64,000 bases of DNA from Embiotoca jacksoni (GCA_022577435.1 JAKOON010000011.1:10036992-10100991); one strand, 5' to 3'; positions 1 to 14,039 are shown, counted from the stretch's first letter. A program made the numbers and translations. The notes: generated by a model not told the origin, from the letters alone.

Positions 1-1099
1 TTTCCTCACCATTTGCCCCCAACTAAGACTCTTCTGGGGAGGAGGGAAGGGGGGTGGGGGGTTATGTACATCTACATTTCGGTGGCTTAATGTTGAGCAG
101 GACAAAGATACGCCTGTGATGATCGCTGCATCAGCTGTCTGCTCCTGTCACAATCAGCAGAAGTGTCTAGTGCACACATCTCTGTCGTGATTCAACCTCA
201 CGTGATTGCTGTGAAATAATTCACAGGTGAAGTTATCAGACCTGTGAACAAAGGGATAACTAGTTAGCGTTATCTGCCTTGTTTGTTTTTTATTTCCGGC
301 AAGCAATCTGGGAAGTCTTTGTTGACAATTAATTGTAATTAACGATTCAGTTTTCTGTTTATTTTCTGCCACTGTTATAATATAAGCCCTATCATAGTTT
401 AATAATGCACCTTGTGAGGAACAAGAGACTTTTATTGGCTTTGAACATTAGAACATGTAAATGAACATTTATAGTTCTGTTTCCCATATAGACTCTGTAA
501 ACAAAAAAAATGCTCAGGGTAGATAACAACTAGACAGATGTCAAAAATAACTATTTAAATGTTCAAAGCCTGTTACTTAAATATTCAAATCAATGGACAA
601 TTGCCCCCAGTTGAACTGCAACAAAAGAAGGAAGCACCAGTCAAACCTCCAACGGCGGAAAACAATGTGGAAATATGACATTTCTTTTAGTTTCATCCAG
701 CTGTTTTTTATAAAAATGAATGGAAATGATCCTGCAAAGTGATTGCGGTCAGCTCGAATAAAGGAGATTAGATGATTATGTAATAATTGTGACAGGTCTA
801 TTTATACATATGTCATAATTATTTAGAGCAATACATTAAATTACATACATTTGTGTTGCAATTAAATGCAACAACTGTGTAAAACAGTCGATCTAATCTC
901 TGAATTTGACCTCTAATAGTGTATGCTTCAGTCCCCATGGTGCATTCAGTGCATTAAAGGCATGCTTTTAAATCTTTTAAATGATTTTCATTGAAATAAC
1001 ACAGAATAAATAATCATTCTGTGTTTAACTTCAGTTTTTTGTGTTTATTTGACACTTTTCTTCTGCAGACAATGAGAAGTAACCACGTTGTTCTTTCAG
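1..1099. other. Non-coding sequence upstream of the first lin54 coding exon
   Basis: No convincing coding exon is visible. The segment is A/T-rich and ends in a pyrimidine tract and AG (acceptor at 1098-1099) that opens the lin54 start exon. It is therefore most likely the end of a lin54 5' intron, whose untranslated first exon and promoter lie to the left of the window. Confidence 0.5.
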
Positions 1100-1128
1100 G
1101 ATTAGCAGAGAGCTGAGTGTTTGCCAGC

Positions 1129-4100
1129 ATGGACGTGGTGTCACCAGAGCTCAACAGCCTCCTTCCTGATGAAATCATGGATACGGAGGCCATAGAGGAA
1201 GTCCCTCACTCCCGGCCCGACGGCACCGCGGCCCAGACGGAGCCCAGCGACGACACGGCGGTCCCGATGGAAACGGATACGCCCGCGGGTTCGGAACACG
1301 TGAGCCTCTGCTCGGGAGCAACAGAACATACTCGGGTTCTGACGACGTCCACAGACTCCACCCTCACCATCAGCACCGCCAGTCAGCATCCCATCACAAT
1401 ATCCAGTACGTCGACCCCGCTTCTCACCCTCAAACCAGTCATGGTGGCTTCCACCGCCGCGACCAAAACCACGGAGAGCGTGACGGGGACCAGCATCTCC
1501 AGTGGGCTGCAGAAGCTCACGACTCCGTTCACCATCTCCGCCGCCAACCACCAGATCATTCTCAACAAAGTGGCCTCGTCTCAAGCCACAGAGGCGGCGA
1601 AGTCTGCGGGCGTTTCGCCGCAGGTCATCAAGCAGGAGGGACAAAAACTGTTGGTCACGGCGATCGGAAAGTCGGGGCAGCCCATCGTGCTCCAGTTGCC
1701 CCACACGGGCAGCAAGCCGGGCATTTCACAGACTGTCGGGGACGGCAAGTCGTCGGCGCCGCAGTTTAAAGTGGTGACTATTGGTGGGAGGGCGGAGCTG
1801 AAGCCGCTGGTGGGCAGTGCTGGCAACCAGGTGACCACGTTACAGGCGCAGCAGCTCAAGACCGTACAGGTAACAATGATATTATTATTACTATTATTTA
1901 ACAATTTATGAATGTGACCGCACATACTGTTTTCAAGCCGTTTATTAGCTTTAAATGTTTGTAGTAAAAACAACTGGCTGGATTTCAGTGTCTTCCATCC
2001 ACAGATGAGTGTGAACATTAACACTAACTTTCAGGCTTCATCTACACTTACATTAAACTACATCAGCTGGTTGTCAAACGTTATGACTCTTCTGTTTCTG
2101 CAGCACAAAGCACATGTAGCTTTGCAGAGTTAGCTTCCCTGCAGGGTGGATCAGAAAGTTAAGGAGAAAAAAAACTACCCGTGTGTTTGCGTCTCATCTC
2201 TTCTTCTTGGAGAAGATTTGAATGCGAATAACAAAGATGGTGGAGTGCAATAACCTCCGTGAGGAAACTAAACGACGAGTTCATCAGTTGGGTAAAAGAT
2301 TGCAGGTTCAGTCATGCATCATAAATATTGGTGAAGGTGAAGCTGCCTTTCTTTTTATGTTTTTTTTATAATGGTTTTATTGCATTACCTGCAGACTTTT
2401 GCATAAGAATATAATATATTCCAAGACAAAGGTATCCGTAGTTTAACATTCACAAAGCTGCTAAACGGTAAACAAGAGCTTGACAGTCAAATTCATAATT
2501 ATTATAACAGAGCAGTAGTGTAGATTTGGCCAGATTATAAATTTGAGAATATTTAGAATCAAAGTTGGTACATAAAATATATTACAAAGTTAAATTGATC
2601 TAATACTAATGACTTCATTATGAACTTTGTGAGAGTTAATTAGTTAACTCCTGCACTTTGTTAATATTTGTCAAAAAAGGAAAGTATTTTAATTTACATT
2701 TACTCAGATATCTTAAATCTACAGTGACTGAAAGCTTCTTGTTTCATTATTTATTATTCAGATCAACACAAATATGTGAATATTAATACAGTTTTTCCAA
2801 GTTAAAGGGCTGAGTTGCATCACTCTGAGACAGCAGCACTGATTCATATTCTGATTGTTTAAAGGCCAGACGTGACGGATTTACAAGAAATAATATCAGT
2901 CATGCTGTATCATTAAAATCTACACAAGAACATATCTGTCTAACATTATAGTTTAATAGTGAAGGGTAGTTACATCCTCATTTCACCTCACACATAGAAC
3001 AATATTTAAAGTATTCAGATTAAAAATAAAAACACGGGAATGAATTGGGTTCTTGGTTTTGAGACTGATAGGAGTAACTGCCGTTAAATACCCGTAGCTT
3101 AAAGCACACATATCAATATCTGTGTATTTGTCTGCAGATAAGTAACAAGAAAGTGCAGAATTGAAATCTTAAACGGGGGTTTGAAATATTTTAGAAACAG
3201 TGCTATTAAATCAAGGTGATCTTTAGACTTAAATGTCCTACAGTCACAAAAAAGGCAGATATTACATCTTTATTGTCTTTTTTTTAACTTTTAAATATGG
3301 ATTATCAGCTTTATCAATTCAGTATCAGTCAGGCTGTAGTAAGTTAAAGCCGACATCCAGAGTTCAGGTATCGGGAGATGAAAACCCAACATGATTTCAC
3401 CTGCAGTAAAGTTTGCAGCTGTTTGGACATGCAACATTTCAAAAATGCTGGCGTTACGTCATGGATGTGATTTTTATCAAAATATCTCTTTAGATTGCCA
3501 AGAAACCACCGATATCCTCAGCTGCACCCATCAAGTTCATCATCGCAAAAACTGTTAACAGCAAAGGTCTGAGTCCTCAGACGTCGGGACCTCCTGTCAT
3601 CGCCGGTACGTTCCGGTTCTTGTTTTCACTCGTAGTATTGTAGGTGAAGACCGTTAGGAGTAATAATAATAGTAATAATAGTAGTTTCTCATCGTCGTAT
3701 CTGCTGTTTTCTGTTGACAGGACGGGTCCTGACTCAGACATCTCCGGTGATGCCCCAGAGGACCATCACTCTGTCCGAGACCCACAGCACCAGTATACAG
3801 AGTCTCCCCGGGAAAAAAATCGCTATCTCACCGCTCAAGACTCCCAGCAAGGTCAGGAATACACACTCATCCTCTTCCACCGGATCAAATGTTCCTTTTC
3901 TCTCTTCTGTTGATGGTGTGTTTCAGAGGGCTGTTTTATGAAAGCAAAATTCTGAAAATAAAACGGTATAACAGACTGAAGGGAGGCCGGTCTAGTCAGC
4001 GCATCCCGGTTTAACCTGTTTCATGTCACGCCAGGTGAAACAGACCAGGCGGTCGATTCCAGATTCCCTGATGGTGAAATGGAGAAGAGGCGTGCAGCAT

Positions 4101-5664
4101 ACTTTACCTCCTCGTGTGCTTCCAATAAGAATGTGTTGCTCACTATGATTAAAGGACAAAATATGTGAAAACAAGGAAACACTGCTTCTGTAATTATAAA
4201 GAGTGAAAAGGTCGAGGACGACTGAATTTGGAGTATCTAAAATTTACCGACATTTACTGACCTCGAATAAACTGTGATGATTGTATCCTTCATTTGCTCT
4301 AATTATCAGTTGTACACTGTAACAGTGAGCAGTGGAAGTAAAAGTTACTCAAAAAAGATTATTTATTATTAGATTATTATAAGATTATTTATATATATAT
4401 ATTTATATATACATATATTTATATATATATAGCTATATATACAGATAGATATCTATATATATATATATATCAATAAGATATATAGATCGATATCTATATA
4501 TAGATATCTATATATAGTTATATCTATTATATCTATATCTATTATATATAGATTATGAGAGAGACGGACAGATATAACCTTTAACTCTGTGTACAGATCT
4601 TAATCTCCGTTTTCGAGCTGCTCGGACACAATTTGAGGCATTTCTTCTTTTAGTTTAAATGCTTTATGTTTATATTGTCCTTCCCTACATACTCCATATG
4701 AACGGGTGTTTGATCAGGTGACCGCTGCTCCCCTCACCGTTGGTCTCTTCCAGGTGACCGTGGTCTCTGTGGCATCTCCGACCTCCAACGCCTCCCAGAA
4801 GTCCGTCACCCTGCCGGTCAACGTGGCGCTCGGCCAGCAGATCCTCACGGTCCAGCAGTCCACGTCCACGTCTCCGGTCAAGGTGGCCACCGGCCAAACG
4901 GCAGCGCAGGTGAGGTGGAGCTCTGTTTGATCGGTGAAGCGTGCAGCAGCAGGGAGTTCTGGATCGGGGGCTCACATCTCCGTCTGCTGCTTGAATCCTC
5001 TCAGAGTATGAAACCCGTTCAGTCTGTGGCTGTGGGCGGAGTCGGCGGCTCCCAGTTCAAGACCATCATCCCTCTGGCCACGCAGCCCAACGTGCAGCAG
5101 ATCCAGGTGCCGGGGAGTCGCTTCCACTACGTCCGGCTGGTCACGGCCACCACGGCAAGCAGCACCGTGCAGCCCAGCGGTCCCAGCACCAGCTCCATCC
5201 CGACAGGTGACCACAAACCTCTGTCCTAGAGTTATTCGGTTAAAAACACACCAGGAAGAATCTCCATGGTAACTGACGATGCTCAAATGTCCCCCAGCTA
5301 AACCCATGGTGGTGAGCACAGGAACCGTCAGGATGTCTGGCCCCATCGTCCCGGCACAGACCATCAAACAGGTCCGTATTCTGTAGAACCCGTTCGGTCA
5401 GAGTCCCCGAGAAGCGTTCATGGACCGTGTCCCCCCTCGTCCCCCACAGGTCGTCCCGAAGCCCCTGACGTCCGCTGCACAAGTCGTCACCACCACGCAG
5501 ACGCAGCAGCGCCTCATCATGCCCGCCACGCCGCTCCCGCAGATCCAGCCCAACTTCACCAACCTCCCCCCCGGCACCGTCCTGGCACCGGCGCCCGGAG
5601 GTGGGAACGTGGGCTACGCGGTTGTGCCAGCACAATACGTCACACAGGTAAGTGGGAGGGATTT

Positions 5665-5702
<38 letters not shown>

Positions 5703-8700
5703 ACTCCTCTTTTTATATGTGTTGAGCCTCTTTTGTGTTTGTTTCCGTCTCGCAGCTCCAGCAGTCGCCGTTCGTGACGCTCGCCAGCAGCTCCAGTTTC
5801 CCAGCAGCCACTGGGGTCCAGACTCAGGCCAGACTTCCTCTTAACGGGTGAGAAGGGACACGAAGCAGCCATGTTGTTCTGGGATTTTAGCTTTTAACTT
5901 TAATTTATTGTGTGCACCAACCAAATAAATCACAAAGTTTCTGTTTAAAACAGAGTTAATTAACTAGAAAACAGTGAATTGGTGTGGAAAACATAGATGA
6001 AAAACAAACTTGTAAACTAAGGAAATTAGAAACTATATTTGCAACATGAAAAACTGGCAAATATGTTTATTTGTAAATTTGTAGAAGTTTTGCATTGGCA
6101 TGTTTGAAAAAAAAAACCTCAACAGAGGACCCTCTAAAGAATTTGTATGGTTGTTCTTTTAATTATTTATTATTAAATGAGCCGAATTCAGATGAGTGTT
6201 CAAGATCTATTTAACAAATTGTAAATGAAATATAAGACAGAAATAGCAGATAAGCACCTTATTGACTTTTGGTTGGATGCAGTTAAAAGTGAAAATGGCA
6301 AGAAAAATTAAATACGACATGTCCACTCTCAAAGAAAAATAACATGCTGACACTTCAAAAAATTGTATATAAATAATATTATTTTAAGATAAAGACTGAG
6401 GTTTTTTATTCTGTACTAAATGTTGGTTGAACGTGCTTTTATTTCCTTTCAATTTTAAATCGTATCTTTCTCTTGTTCCCAGTTTGTCAGCAGCAGAAAC
6501 GACCTCCAGACCACGGAAACCGTGTAACTGCACCAAGTCTCAGTGTCTCAAACTGTGAGTATGACCGTCAGTGAGACGAGTGATGTCATCAGTCTGTTTG
6601 ATCATTGTGTAACTTTGTATTTCTAATTACAGCTAAAATATGATGTCATCTAGGCCTTTCACAGTTATTACAGAAATTACGTAATCTCATTACACCTTCT
6701 TCTTCTTCTTCTCCTCCTCTTCCTCTTCCTCCTCCTCCTTCTTCTTCTTCTTCTTCTTCTTCTTCTTCTCCTCCTCCTCCTCTTCCTCCTCCTTCTTCTC
6801 CTCCTTCTCCTTCTCCTCCTTCTCCTTCTCCTTCTTCTTCTTCTCCAGTTTAAAGGCACAGGAGGTTTTTTTTAACCTCTAATGTTCAACCGACCGCATT
6901 TAGATGAGCAAATATTGACATGGACATCATGGATTTAGCTGAAAAGCCAAAATCCACATCCTAGAAATCACTCCTTTTCTTTATTTGATGTGTTATTAAA
7001 CTATGACTTAGCTTATAACATAAAAGTGGCATAAAATTAACAGAAAAAGACAGTTAAAGTTTTCATTGCAATTATTTGTATGACAATTAATAGTCAGTGT
7101 ATGTTTCATGATTGTGACAGAACTAATGGCAGCCATGTTTTATAATCAGTTCATTGTTGAAGTTGATTTTAAGTAAAAATGGCAGCGCTTGTTTAGTTTC
7201 AGATTCTCTGATGTTTTTGATGGTTTGTTTCATCTTCTCTGATATTCACATGAATATTTGGTATTTTGGACTCTTTTAATGAGACAAAACGAATGATTTG
7301 AGTTTTCCAACTTGAACTCTGGAATCGTCAGTTTGTACTATTTCATGAACCGGAAGATTTCCCTTTTTTTTTTTTTTTGTAAATCTATAAAACAATAGAC
7401 AGAGTCTTCAATGATAAAAGTAGGTTGTAATCTCAGCACCGAGAATAATCTTCTAAAAGATATCAGTCCGCTTCTGTTTGTGTTTCTGACTCGGCTCGAC
7501 TCGACCTGCTTTGCTTTGTTTTGAATTGGCTAAACGTCGTGGATAGTTCCTGGAACTATTTCTGACATCACCTCTGTTAAGGTTCCTGATCTGAGCCGAT
7601 ACTAAACAGTGACGTTACGTGACATCCTGCACAAACCTGCCAAGGAGGAGGAACAATCTGCAGAGGGAAACCAGAGAAGAACCGAGTCGAGCTGCTCCCA
7701 GAACCAGAAACGGATCCTCAGAGACACAAAGTTCACGCTGAGGTGGTTTTATTAAGCCGATGCCGTTTGTCCTCCTCCAGATACTGCGACTGCTTCGCGA
7801 ACGGAGAGTTCTGCAACAACTGCAACTGCAACAACTGCTTCAACAACCTGGAGCACGAGACGGAGCGTCTGAAAGCCATCAAGGTGAGCTGCAGGTTCAG
7901 TGTGATCCAGCTGCTTCCCGTCGGAAACGCATGAATCACGGTGAGCGCGTGTTTTCACAGACGTGTCTGGACCGAAACCCCGAGGCCTTCAAGCCCAAGA
8001 TCGGCAAAGGAAAGGAGGGGGAGTCGGACCGCCGGCACAGCAAAGGCTGCAACTGCAAGCGGTCGGGCTGCTTGAAGAACTACTGCGAGTGCTACGAGGT
8101 GAAGGAGACGGGTTTTTTTCTTCTTTTTTTATATATATATATTTTCCTCGCTTCACCTTCGTTCCCTCCTTCGTCGTTGACTTCCTGTGTCCACCCCCTC
8201 ACCCCTCCGCAGGCGAAGATCATGTGCTCGTCCATCTGTAAGTGCGTCGGCTGTAAGAACTTCGAGGAGAGTCCGGAGAGGAAGACGCTGATGCACCTGG
8301 CCGACGCGGCGGAAGTGAGGGTGCAGCAGCAGACGGCGGCCAAAACCAAACTGTCCTCACAGATCTCCGACCTGCTCATGAGGACGACGCCCGTCATCTC
8401 TAGCGGAAGCGGGAGGTGCTCGACACACTCTCTGACACACACACACACACACACGCACACACTCACACACACACACACACACTCCTCTACAACAGCAGAG
8501 GTTCATTCATGACGATGAGGGTTGTTGTTTTATCATTTAAACCAGAGATGCTCCAATTCTTTCCTATGAAGGGCCAAAAATGAATACAAAAATATATGTT
8601 TGTCACGTGAAACTGCATTTTCATTCAAAAAAAATTAACATTATCAGTCTTAAATACAGTTTCAGAAATATTTAAAACTCCTATTTAGTTTGTGGAATAG

Positions 8701-9262
8701 TAATTTGATGATTTTGCAGAAAATATTGTCAAAAAGAGTCGTCATGTGTCACTGCCTCGACTGGCAGGTTAAAATCAGCGATGTAGGAAACACGAACAGC
8801 ACACGAGATAAGACGGCGACCGATGTCATTTAATGGTGACGCTTAGCAGCACTGTGCTGTTCATTAAACTCATATTAAGACCTTTCTAGCGGCACAAACT
8901 TTACTATATTTTAGTGCCTTTAAGAAGAAGGAGAACAAGCCGGAGTTTGTCGAGGGTTTTGCGCTATTCCTAACATAAATTTCCCTTTTTAATATGTTTC
9001 TAGAAGAACACACATTCTGTTTTATACGTTCCTCCACCAAACAAAAGTGTCTCCTTCCAGGCTGCCTTACACGTTCGTGACGAAGGAGGTGCTGGAGGCG
9101 ACGTGCGAGTGTCTGCTGGAGCAGGCCAAGAAGGCCGAACAGACTCAGCAGCCGCAGGCGGAGGCGGAGAGGCTGATGCTGGAGGAGTTCGGACACTGCC
9201 TCATGAGGATCATCAGCTCGGCGGGGAAAGCCAAAGCGGACTGCGCCTCCATCAACTGCTAG
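1129..9262 (+). CDS. lin54: lin54, DREAM/MuvB complex DNA-binding subunit (13 coding exons, about 807 aa)
   Basis: Coding exons: 1129-1869, 3494-3605, 3721-3851, 4754-4909, 5005-5206, 5298-5371, 5450-5647, 5756-5847, 6483-6554, 7781-7883, 7961-8098, 8213-8415 and 9061-9262. All join in phase through GT-AG introns. The ATG at 1129 follows an in-frame TGA at 1114. The first ~570 residues are a Ser/Thr/Gln/Val-rich, low-complexity region. Then come two cysteine-rich CXC repeats, starting near C583 (KPCNC) and C657 (KGCNC), joined by an RNPEAF linker; this is the tesmin/TSO1 CRC domain. Tyrosines in KLYCDC and KNYCEC sit where the family contacts DNA. A helical tail ends in INC. By family knowledge the protein binds CHR promoter elements in the nucleus and recruits MuvB to cell-cycle genes. 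Human LIN54 is 749 aa; the extra length is in the N-terminal region. No frame damage is seen. Confidence 0.95.
4388..4560. repeat. AT-rich TATA/GATATC simple repeat
   Basis: A lin54 intron holds about 170 bp of (TA)n broken by ATAGATATC motifs. Many of these are self-complementary, so the tract could extrude hairpins. Confidence 0.8.
5667..5700. repeat. (TG)n microsatellite
   Basis: A pure TG run of about 17 units begins 19 bases after the donor site of the lin54 exon that ends at 5647. Confidence 0.9.
6694..6846. repeat. Polypyrimidine (CTT/CCT)n tract
   Basis: About 150 bp of nearly uninterrupted C/T on the plus strand lie in the lin54 intron that splits the first CXC repeat. The minus strand is all purine. 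Mirror-symmetric tracts of this kind can form triplex (H-DNA). Confidence 0.9.
7486..7700. mobile_element. Probable small non-autonomous DNA transposon (MITE-like)
   Basis: The left edge carries GGCTCGACTCGACC and the right edge carries GAACCGAGTCGAGC, which are imperfect inverted copies. The element lies in a lin54 intron just before the exon at 7781. The sequence resembles a short element common in fish genomes, but I cannot name the family. Exact ends and a target-site duplication are not clear. Confidence 0.4.
8435..8482. repeat. (CA)n microsatellite
   Basis: An interrupted CA run follows the donor site of the lin54 exon that ends at 8415. Confidence 0.9.
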
Positions 9263-9513
9263 GCCCGGGCTCTCCTCCCGCCGACTCTCCCCACGCTGCG
9301 GGGGCACGGACCGCTCTGCACTCTTGTGCCGGACAACCCCCGCAGGGAAACGGGTCGCCTCCGTCGTCACAAAAGGCAGAACGATGACCTGACGGCAGGC
9401 GGCGTCCCGCCTGAGGACAGCTGGAACAATAAAACCTCCTCCAAGCGAAAGGACAAACGGACGGAGCACGCTGCCCTCAGAGCCGTCGTCGCAGTCGTCC
9501 TCCTGACTGCGGA

Positions 9514-9542
9514 CGCGCGCGCGCGCGCGCGCGCACACACAT
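9514..9542. repeat. Alternating (GC)n(AC)n purine-pyrimidine tract
   Basis: About ten GC steps run straight into CA steps. Such alternating sequence favours left-handed Z-DNA. Confidence 0.85.
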
Positions 9543-9676
9543 GACTGACAGAGGTCAGAGGTCAGGCTGAACAGGAAATCAAACGTTCCTCCACTTTATT
9601 TCTTTTTTCCTCCAAACTGTTCTTCCACTTTTAAATATTTTTTTTTTCTGTTTCTTTTTCTGTTTCTTATTTTGAG

Positions 9677-9716
<40 letters not shown>

Positions 9717-9946
9717 CTGTAATTTTTAATGTAATCAGTATATTTGTGCTTACAGTAGACAAACCGGATGTGTATCTTTTTATATTTATTTTGACAAGTT
9801 CTTTGTAATCATCGTGAGCGCTAATATGGTGTGGCTTCATAGTGCTGCAGATCGTTAATTATTAACCGAGGCTAGGCTGAAACCTTTCAATGGGAATAAG
9901 TAGAGGCAATCTTTGGTTTAATCCTGAATGCAAGTGTCAGATGCGC

Positions 9947-9947
<1 letters not shown>

Positions 9948-10022
<75 letters not shown>
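9948..10022. repeat. Long (CA)n microsatellite
   Basis: A pure CA run of about 37 units lies downstream of lin54. Confidence 0.95.
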
Positions 10023-10026
<4 letters not shown>

Positions 10027-10268
10027 GTGCTGCTCGGATCGGTCCAAACATGGAGGAGCTCCACGTGTCTCCTGGTGCTGGTTGATGTTTTATTGGTCAC
10101 ATGCTTCCTGTACATTAAAACCAACATGGACTGAGACCAACGTGACTCGTGAAGTGACGTTCCTGATTAGTGGTTCTAACGAGAACTGAACCGGAGAACA
10201 AATCATTTACTCGACCCGATCTGTCCGAGGCGGTTCTGACGGCTGCAGTTGGAGAGCAAATAAATAAA

Positions 10269-13200
10269 ACCGGATAAGATTTTATCTTTTTTTTTGTCCC
10301 CCAAACTAAAACAGTTGAAACTTTTTACTCTGAAATTTAGTCTGTTTTTGGACATTTTCTATCAGGTCTGGTTTTTGTTACAAACTTTACAAACGTGCAC
10401 AAACTTTATTCTAACATGCACACATGTTTCTTATTTCATCTACATTTCATCTTGAAATAGTCTGCAGACAGAACAGGGGCTTCACACAAAAAATATGGGT
10501 GATGGAGAAATTCTCAAAACATAAATGGATTCAGCAAAAATACATAAGAAACACGTATTTTATTTGCATGGGACAAAATCTGTGTTGACCAGTGAAATGG
10601 TTGTTTTCCATGGTTGTGTGTGTGTGTGTGTGTGCGTGCGTGCAGCTCACTGGTGGAACTTAAAGACCCTGAAAACATATTTTGTGAATTAGTTTCTTAC
10701 CACTAACAAATTGTTTTCTTACCAGTTTTCTGGAAATTTCCCTAAAATTTGTATTCAAATTCTTCAAAGACTTATCTCTGCAAATGTTTTATGATGAAGA
10801 TGAAGTTTGTGGGATACACAAAATACATCTTTCTCAGAAACAATGAATGTAAACTTCTTTCTCCCCACTCACTTCGGCACAAATATCAGTCTGTGTTTGT
10901 CTCCATTTTTTTTTTTTTTTTGGAGTTCTTTCAAGCTCTAAATTCTCCTTGAAGATTGTTTGAGTGTTATGAGCAGTAACTCTTAATATTAGGTCAGAAT
11001 ATGCAAAAAAAAAAAAAAACAATTTAAAGTCTCAATGACCTATTTTTAGTTTACATTAACCAGTGTAGTTAATTTCTTCCACCCAACTTTATTTAAATTG
11101 AGTGCTCCTGATTGAACGTTAGATTATTTAAAAAAAAAAACCAAAAAACATTCCTCCTCAACAAGACATTCAGTATCCAGATACATGTCTTCTGTTAGCA
11201 GCTGTTCATCATCGTGGCTGCAGCTGAATCCAATATTTCACGAGCTCTCGCATAATAAATAGTGATGAAACCATAATACTGCTTTTGAAAGCTGAACATG
11301 TGTTTGTATGGCTTTAATATAAACATTATTTCACCTTTTCATTTACAATGACTATATAAATAGTCATGTATAATCAATATTTTTTACAATGTATAATGTG
11401 ACTGTTTGGTAATTATCACCTGAATCTGCACCTCTCCTTCAGATTAATGTCATAGTGTTTTTTATTTTTTTATTTGTTCATCTATAACTTTACTTTCATG
11501 GTTCACTCTCATTGTCTCATAGTGCCACAGCAGTTAGTAGTAAATATTATAAACTGGGAATATTATTGATATTTTAAAATACACAATAGTCTAAAATTTA
11601 AACCATAAATGAAGAAATTAAGTGCAACATTTCAATTGAACTGTTTGCAACTACAATTTTGGTTAATATATATTTTGGTAACCCCCCCCCCCCCACCCCA
11701 AAAAAAAAAAAAAAGGAATTCAGAATCTGCAAGTGGCCTCGTTAACAAGGCTGGACTCGTGATGGACAGTTTAAAACAAAAATGATCAAAATCGAAGCAG
11801 CAGAACCAGAGTTATCCTCATTTTATTTCACACATACTTGTCAAAAAAAAAACGGGTGCCTACATTACCCACAATGCAACCCGACAGCCTACAGAGATCC
11901 AGGTATTTCTGTATTTGTATAGGGGCGAATGTAGCTGCTACAGGTGTTTTTTTTCCACATAATATGTACTAGTACTCGCTGTGCCCTTACAGACTTGTGG
12001 AGAACTGTTGTGGAGTTCTCTAAAATACGTCATCGCGCATGCCCAGTCTGCTTCACTAATCAGGCAGCAGTAGTACATCCAACGCAGCAGGGGGCGGTAA
12101 ACGCGAACAGAGTGGACTAAAGGAAGCGGTTTACGTAGAGGTTCGTGTAGTTGAGAGTCAGTAACGTGCTGGAGGAGTACGGGAGTATGAGAGTCTTTGA
12201 GAACGGAACAATTACATTTTTCTCCCAAAAGGGTTTAAAACTCCACTTTTTTTTTTGTATATAAAGTATATCTAGCCGGTATCGTTAACTAGCGAGCTCA
12301 CTTTTTATTTTTTTTTTATTTGAGCATGATTTTGACACGTGGTTTCGTATAGTAACGTATGGTGAAACTATTTGTACACGTGCGGGCCTTTTTTTTAAAT
12401 TATTTCGGTAAGTATGTTTTAAATAAAAGTCGTTTTTGTTTTTATTTGTAGTGTTAATGTGTAGTAGACGCGACGTTCCCACCACCAGAGCACGTGGTCA
12501 GAAAAAGTCAACTTGTTCCAGCGTGTGGCGCGCGTCACCGGAATCGCCTATTCAAAATGTGCTATTTTTTTGTACAAACCTGCCATATTTGTTAGGATTT
12601 GTAACCGGTAGATCACTTGTCAAGACATTTTCTTAAATCTAAGAAACCACTAATCCAATCGGCGTACATTTTATAACCCTAAAGATTGAGTTGTGTTGAG
12701 TAATCCGGTTAAGAAATATATCAAACCTACAAAAAATGCTCCAAGACTTGTGTTGGTCGTCAACATTTTAAAATGTGAATATCTCGTTCTGACAGATCAG
12801 TTGAAGAAGGGGATCCAGTGAAACGAGCCACGTGGACCTGACGTGCATGCATGTATGTATTGCAGTTTTGTCATGTAGAAAAGTGAATGGCCATCCCAAT
12901 GATTATATCAATCACTACCCATCTGACCCATTCACATGTCTGGGGGAGATTAAACACGAGCTTTCGACTGAGGGTTTTGGCATTCATTTTCCAAAATAAA
13001 GCTTTATTTCTGTTGATTCTAACAGTCAGATTAAAATTAATATTTTTCTTTCAGAGTCGACCTGCTGACGTGAGTTCAACTGGTGTATTGACAGATCTGA
13101 AATTACAACTTGACTGCTTTGTCTTTTTACTGTAAATTCTTCGCTAAATAAATAAATAAATAAAAAAATCTGAAAAGTAATGTGTGTGGGTTTCCTTCAT

Positions 13201-14039
13201 TTTAAAAAAAATCTTTTGTACATTGATACTTCTCGCTAATTACATGTGCTTTGACCTTAACATTTCAGTGGAATGAATAGAATAGAAATTTGCAGTTCCA
13301 TTTATTCATCCTTTCACTCCCTTTATCATCAGAATTGGGCAGCAGAGGTGGAAAGAAACTAATGACATTTACTCAAGTGCAAAATTGAGGTACCTTAATT
13401 GAATATTTAATGCTGCTTTATTCTCTTTATTTGGAGTTATGAATAGAAAATTGTAGCAAAACTGGTTTTCTCTCCTCATGACCCTTTAGATTTATACTGT
13501 GACCCTTTGGAGGGGCCTTGATCCCTAATTTGTCAGCCACTGGACAAAATTAACCACCTCAACCTGCTACAAAACTAAAAATCAGTTTTTGCCAGGAGGC
13601 ATCAATATTAACAGCCAAAATTTCCCGCATAATTAAATAATAATTTATAATGATAATATTGTACTTTTAATTATGTACTATATTGATGGGCTGGCCTGTA
13701 GATATCCCCTCAAAAGGTAAATGGCAGAAAGTGTAAATACTTGAATGTGACAGTTGAGTAATTGTTAGTTTCTTAATATATTGTTGATATATTGCAACAC
13801 AATTTAAAGTATATCTTCCAACCTTCCAGCTCATCATTCTCAAATTGGCAGTTATACATATAAGTACTTTTACTTCTGGGACTCTTAGTTTATTTTGATA
13901 CTGATATTTTTTTACCTAAATGCTAATTATTTTGTAAAAGAGTATCAAAAAATATATTAAGAACAAATTCAACACATAATTTCCATAATGAATATCTGTG
14001 AATGTATAATGTCCAAAATGTTTTCTTCTTTCGTCGATT
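10269..14039. other. Intergenic region between lin54 and sec31a
   Basis: No convincing exon or RNA gene is seen. It contains homopolymer runs (for example C then A at 11685-11714) and A/T-rich sequence. A GC-richer patch near 12000-12200 includes a CTCF-like motif and a GC box. Confidence 0.5.
12083..12097 (+). promoter_or_regulatory. CTCF-like motif between lin54 and sec31a
   Basis: CGCAGCAGGGGGCGG matches the core of the vertebrate CTCF consensus by eye. A palindromic GCGCATGC stretch resembling an NRF1 half-site lies about 45 bp upstream. Motif match only. Confidence 0.3.

Larger units (their letters stand above)
9263..10268 (+). other. lin54: lin54 3' untranslated region (probable extent)
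   Basis: The first polyadenylation signal AATAAA lies at 9428-9433. A second, overlapping pair lies at 10259-10268, so long and short 3' ends are possible. The region includes an alternating GC/AC run at 9514-9542, a 31-base poly(A) at 9682-9712 and a long CA run at 9948-10022. Confidence 0.5.

Noticed and set aside
1141..1704. 187-codon minus-strand frame opposite lin54 exon 1
   Set aside because: It is an antisense shadow of the GC-rich coding exon, without splice context or recognisable domain.
6677..6859. Minus-strand frame encoding an almost pure arginine/lysine protein
   Set aside because: It is a translation of the (CTT/CCT)n polypyrimidine tract inside a lin54 intron.
11938..12228. 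Possible small gene on the minus strand in the lin54-sec31a gap
   Set aside because: No domain, splice pattern or start context was convincing; the GC-rich patch is better explained as regulatory or repeat sequence.
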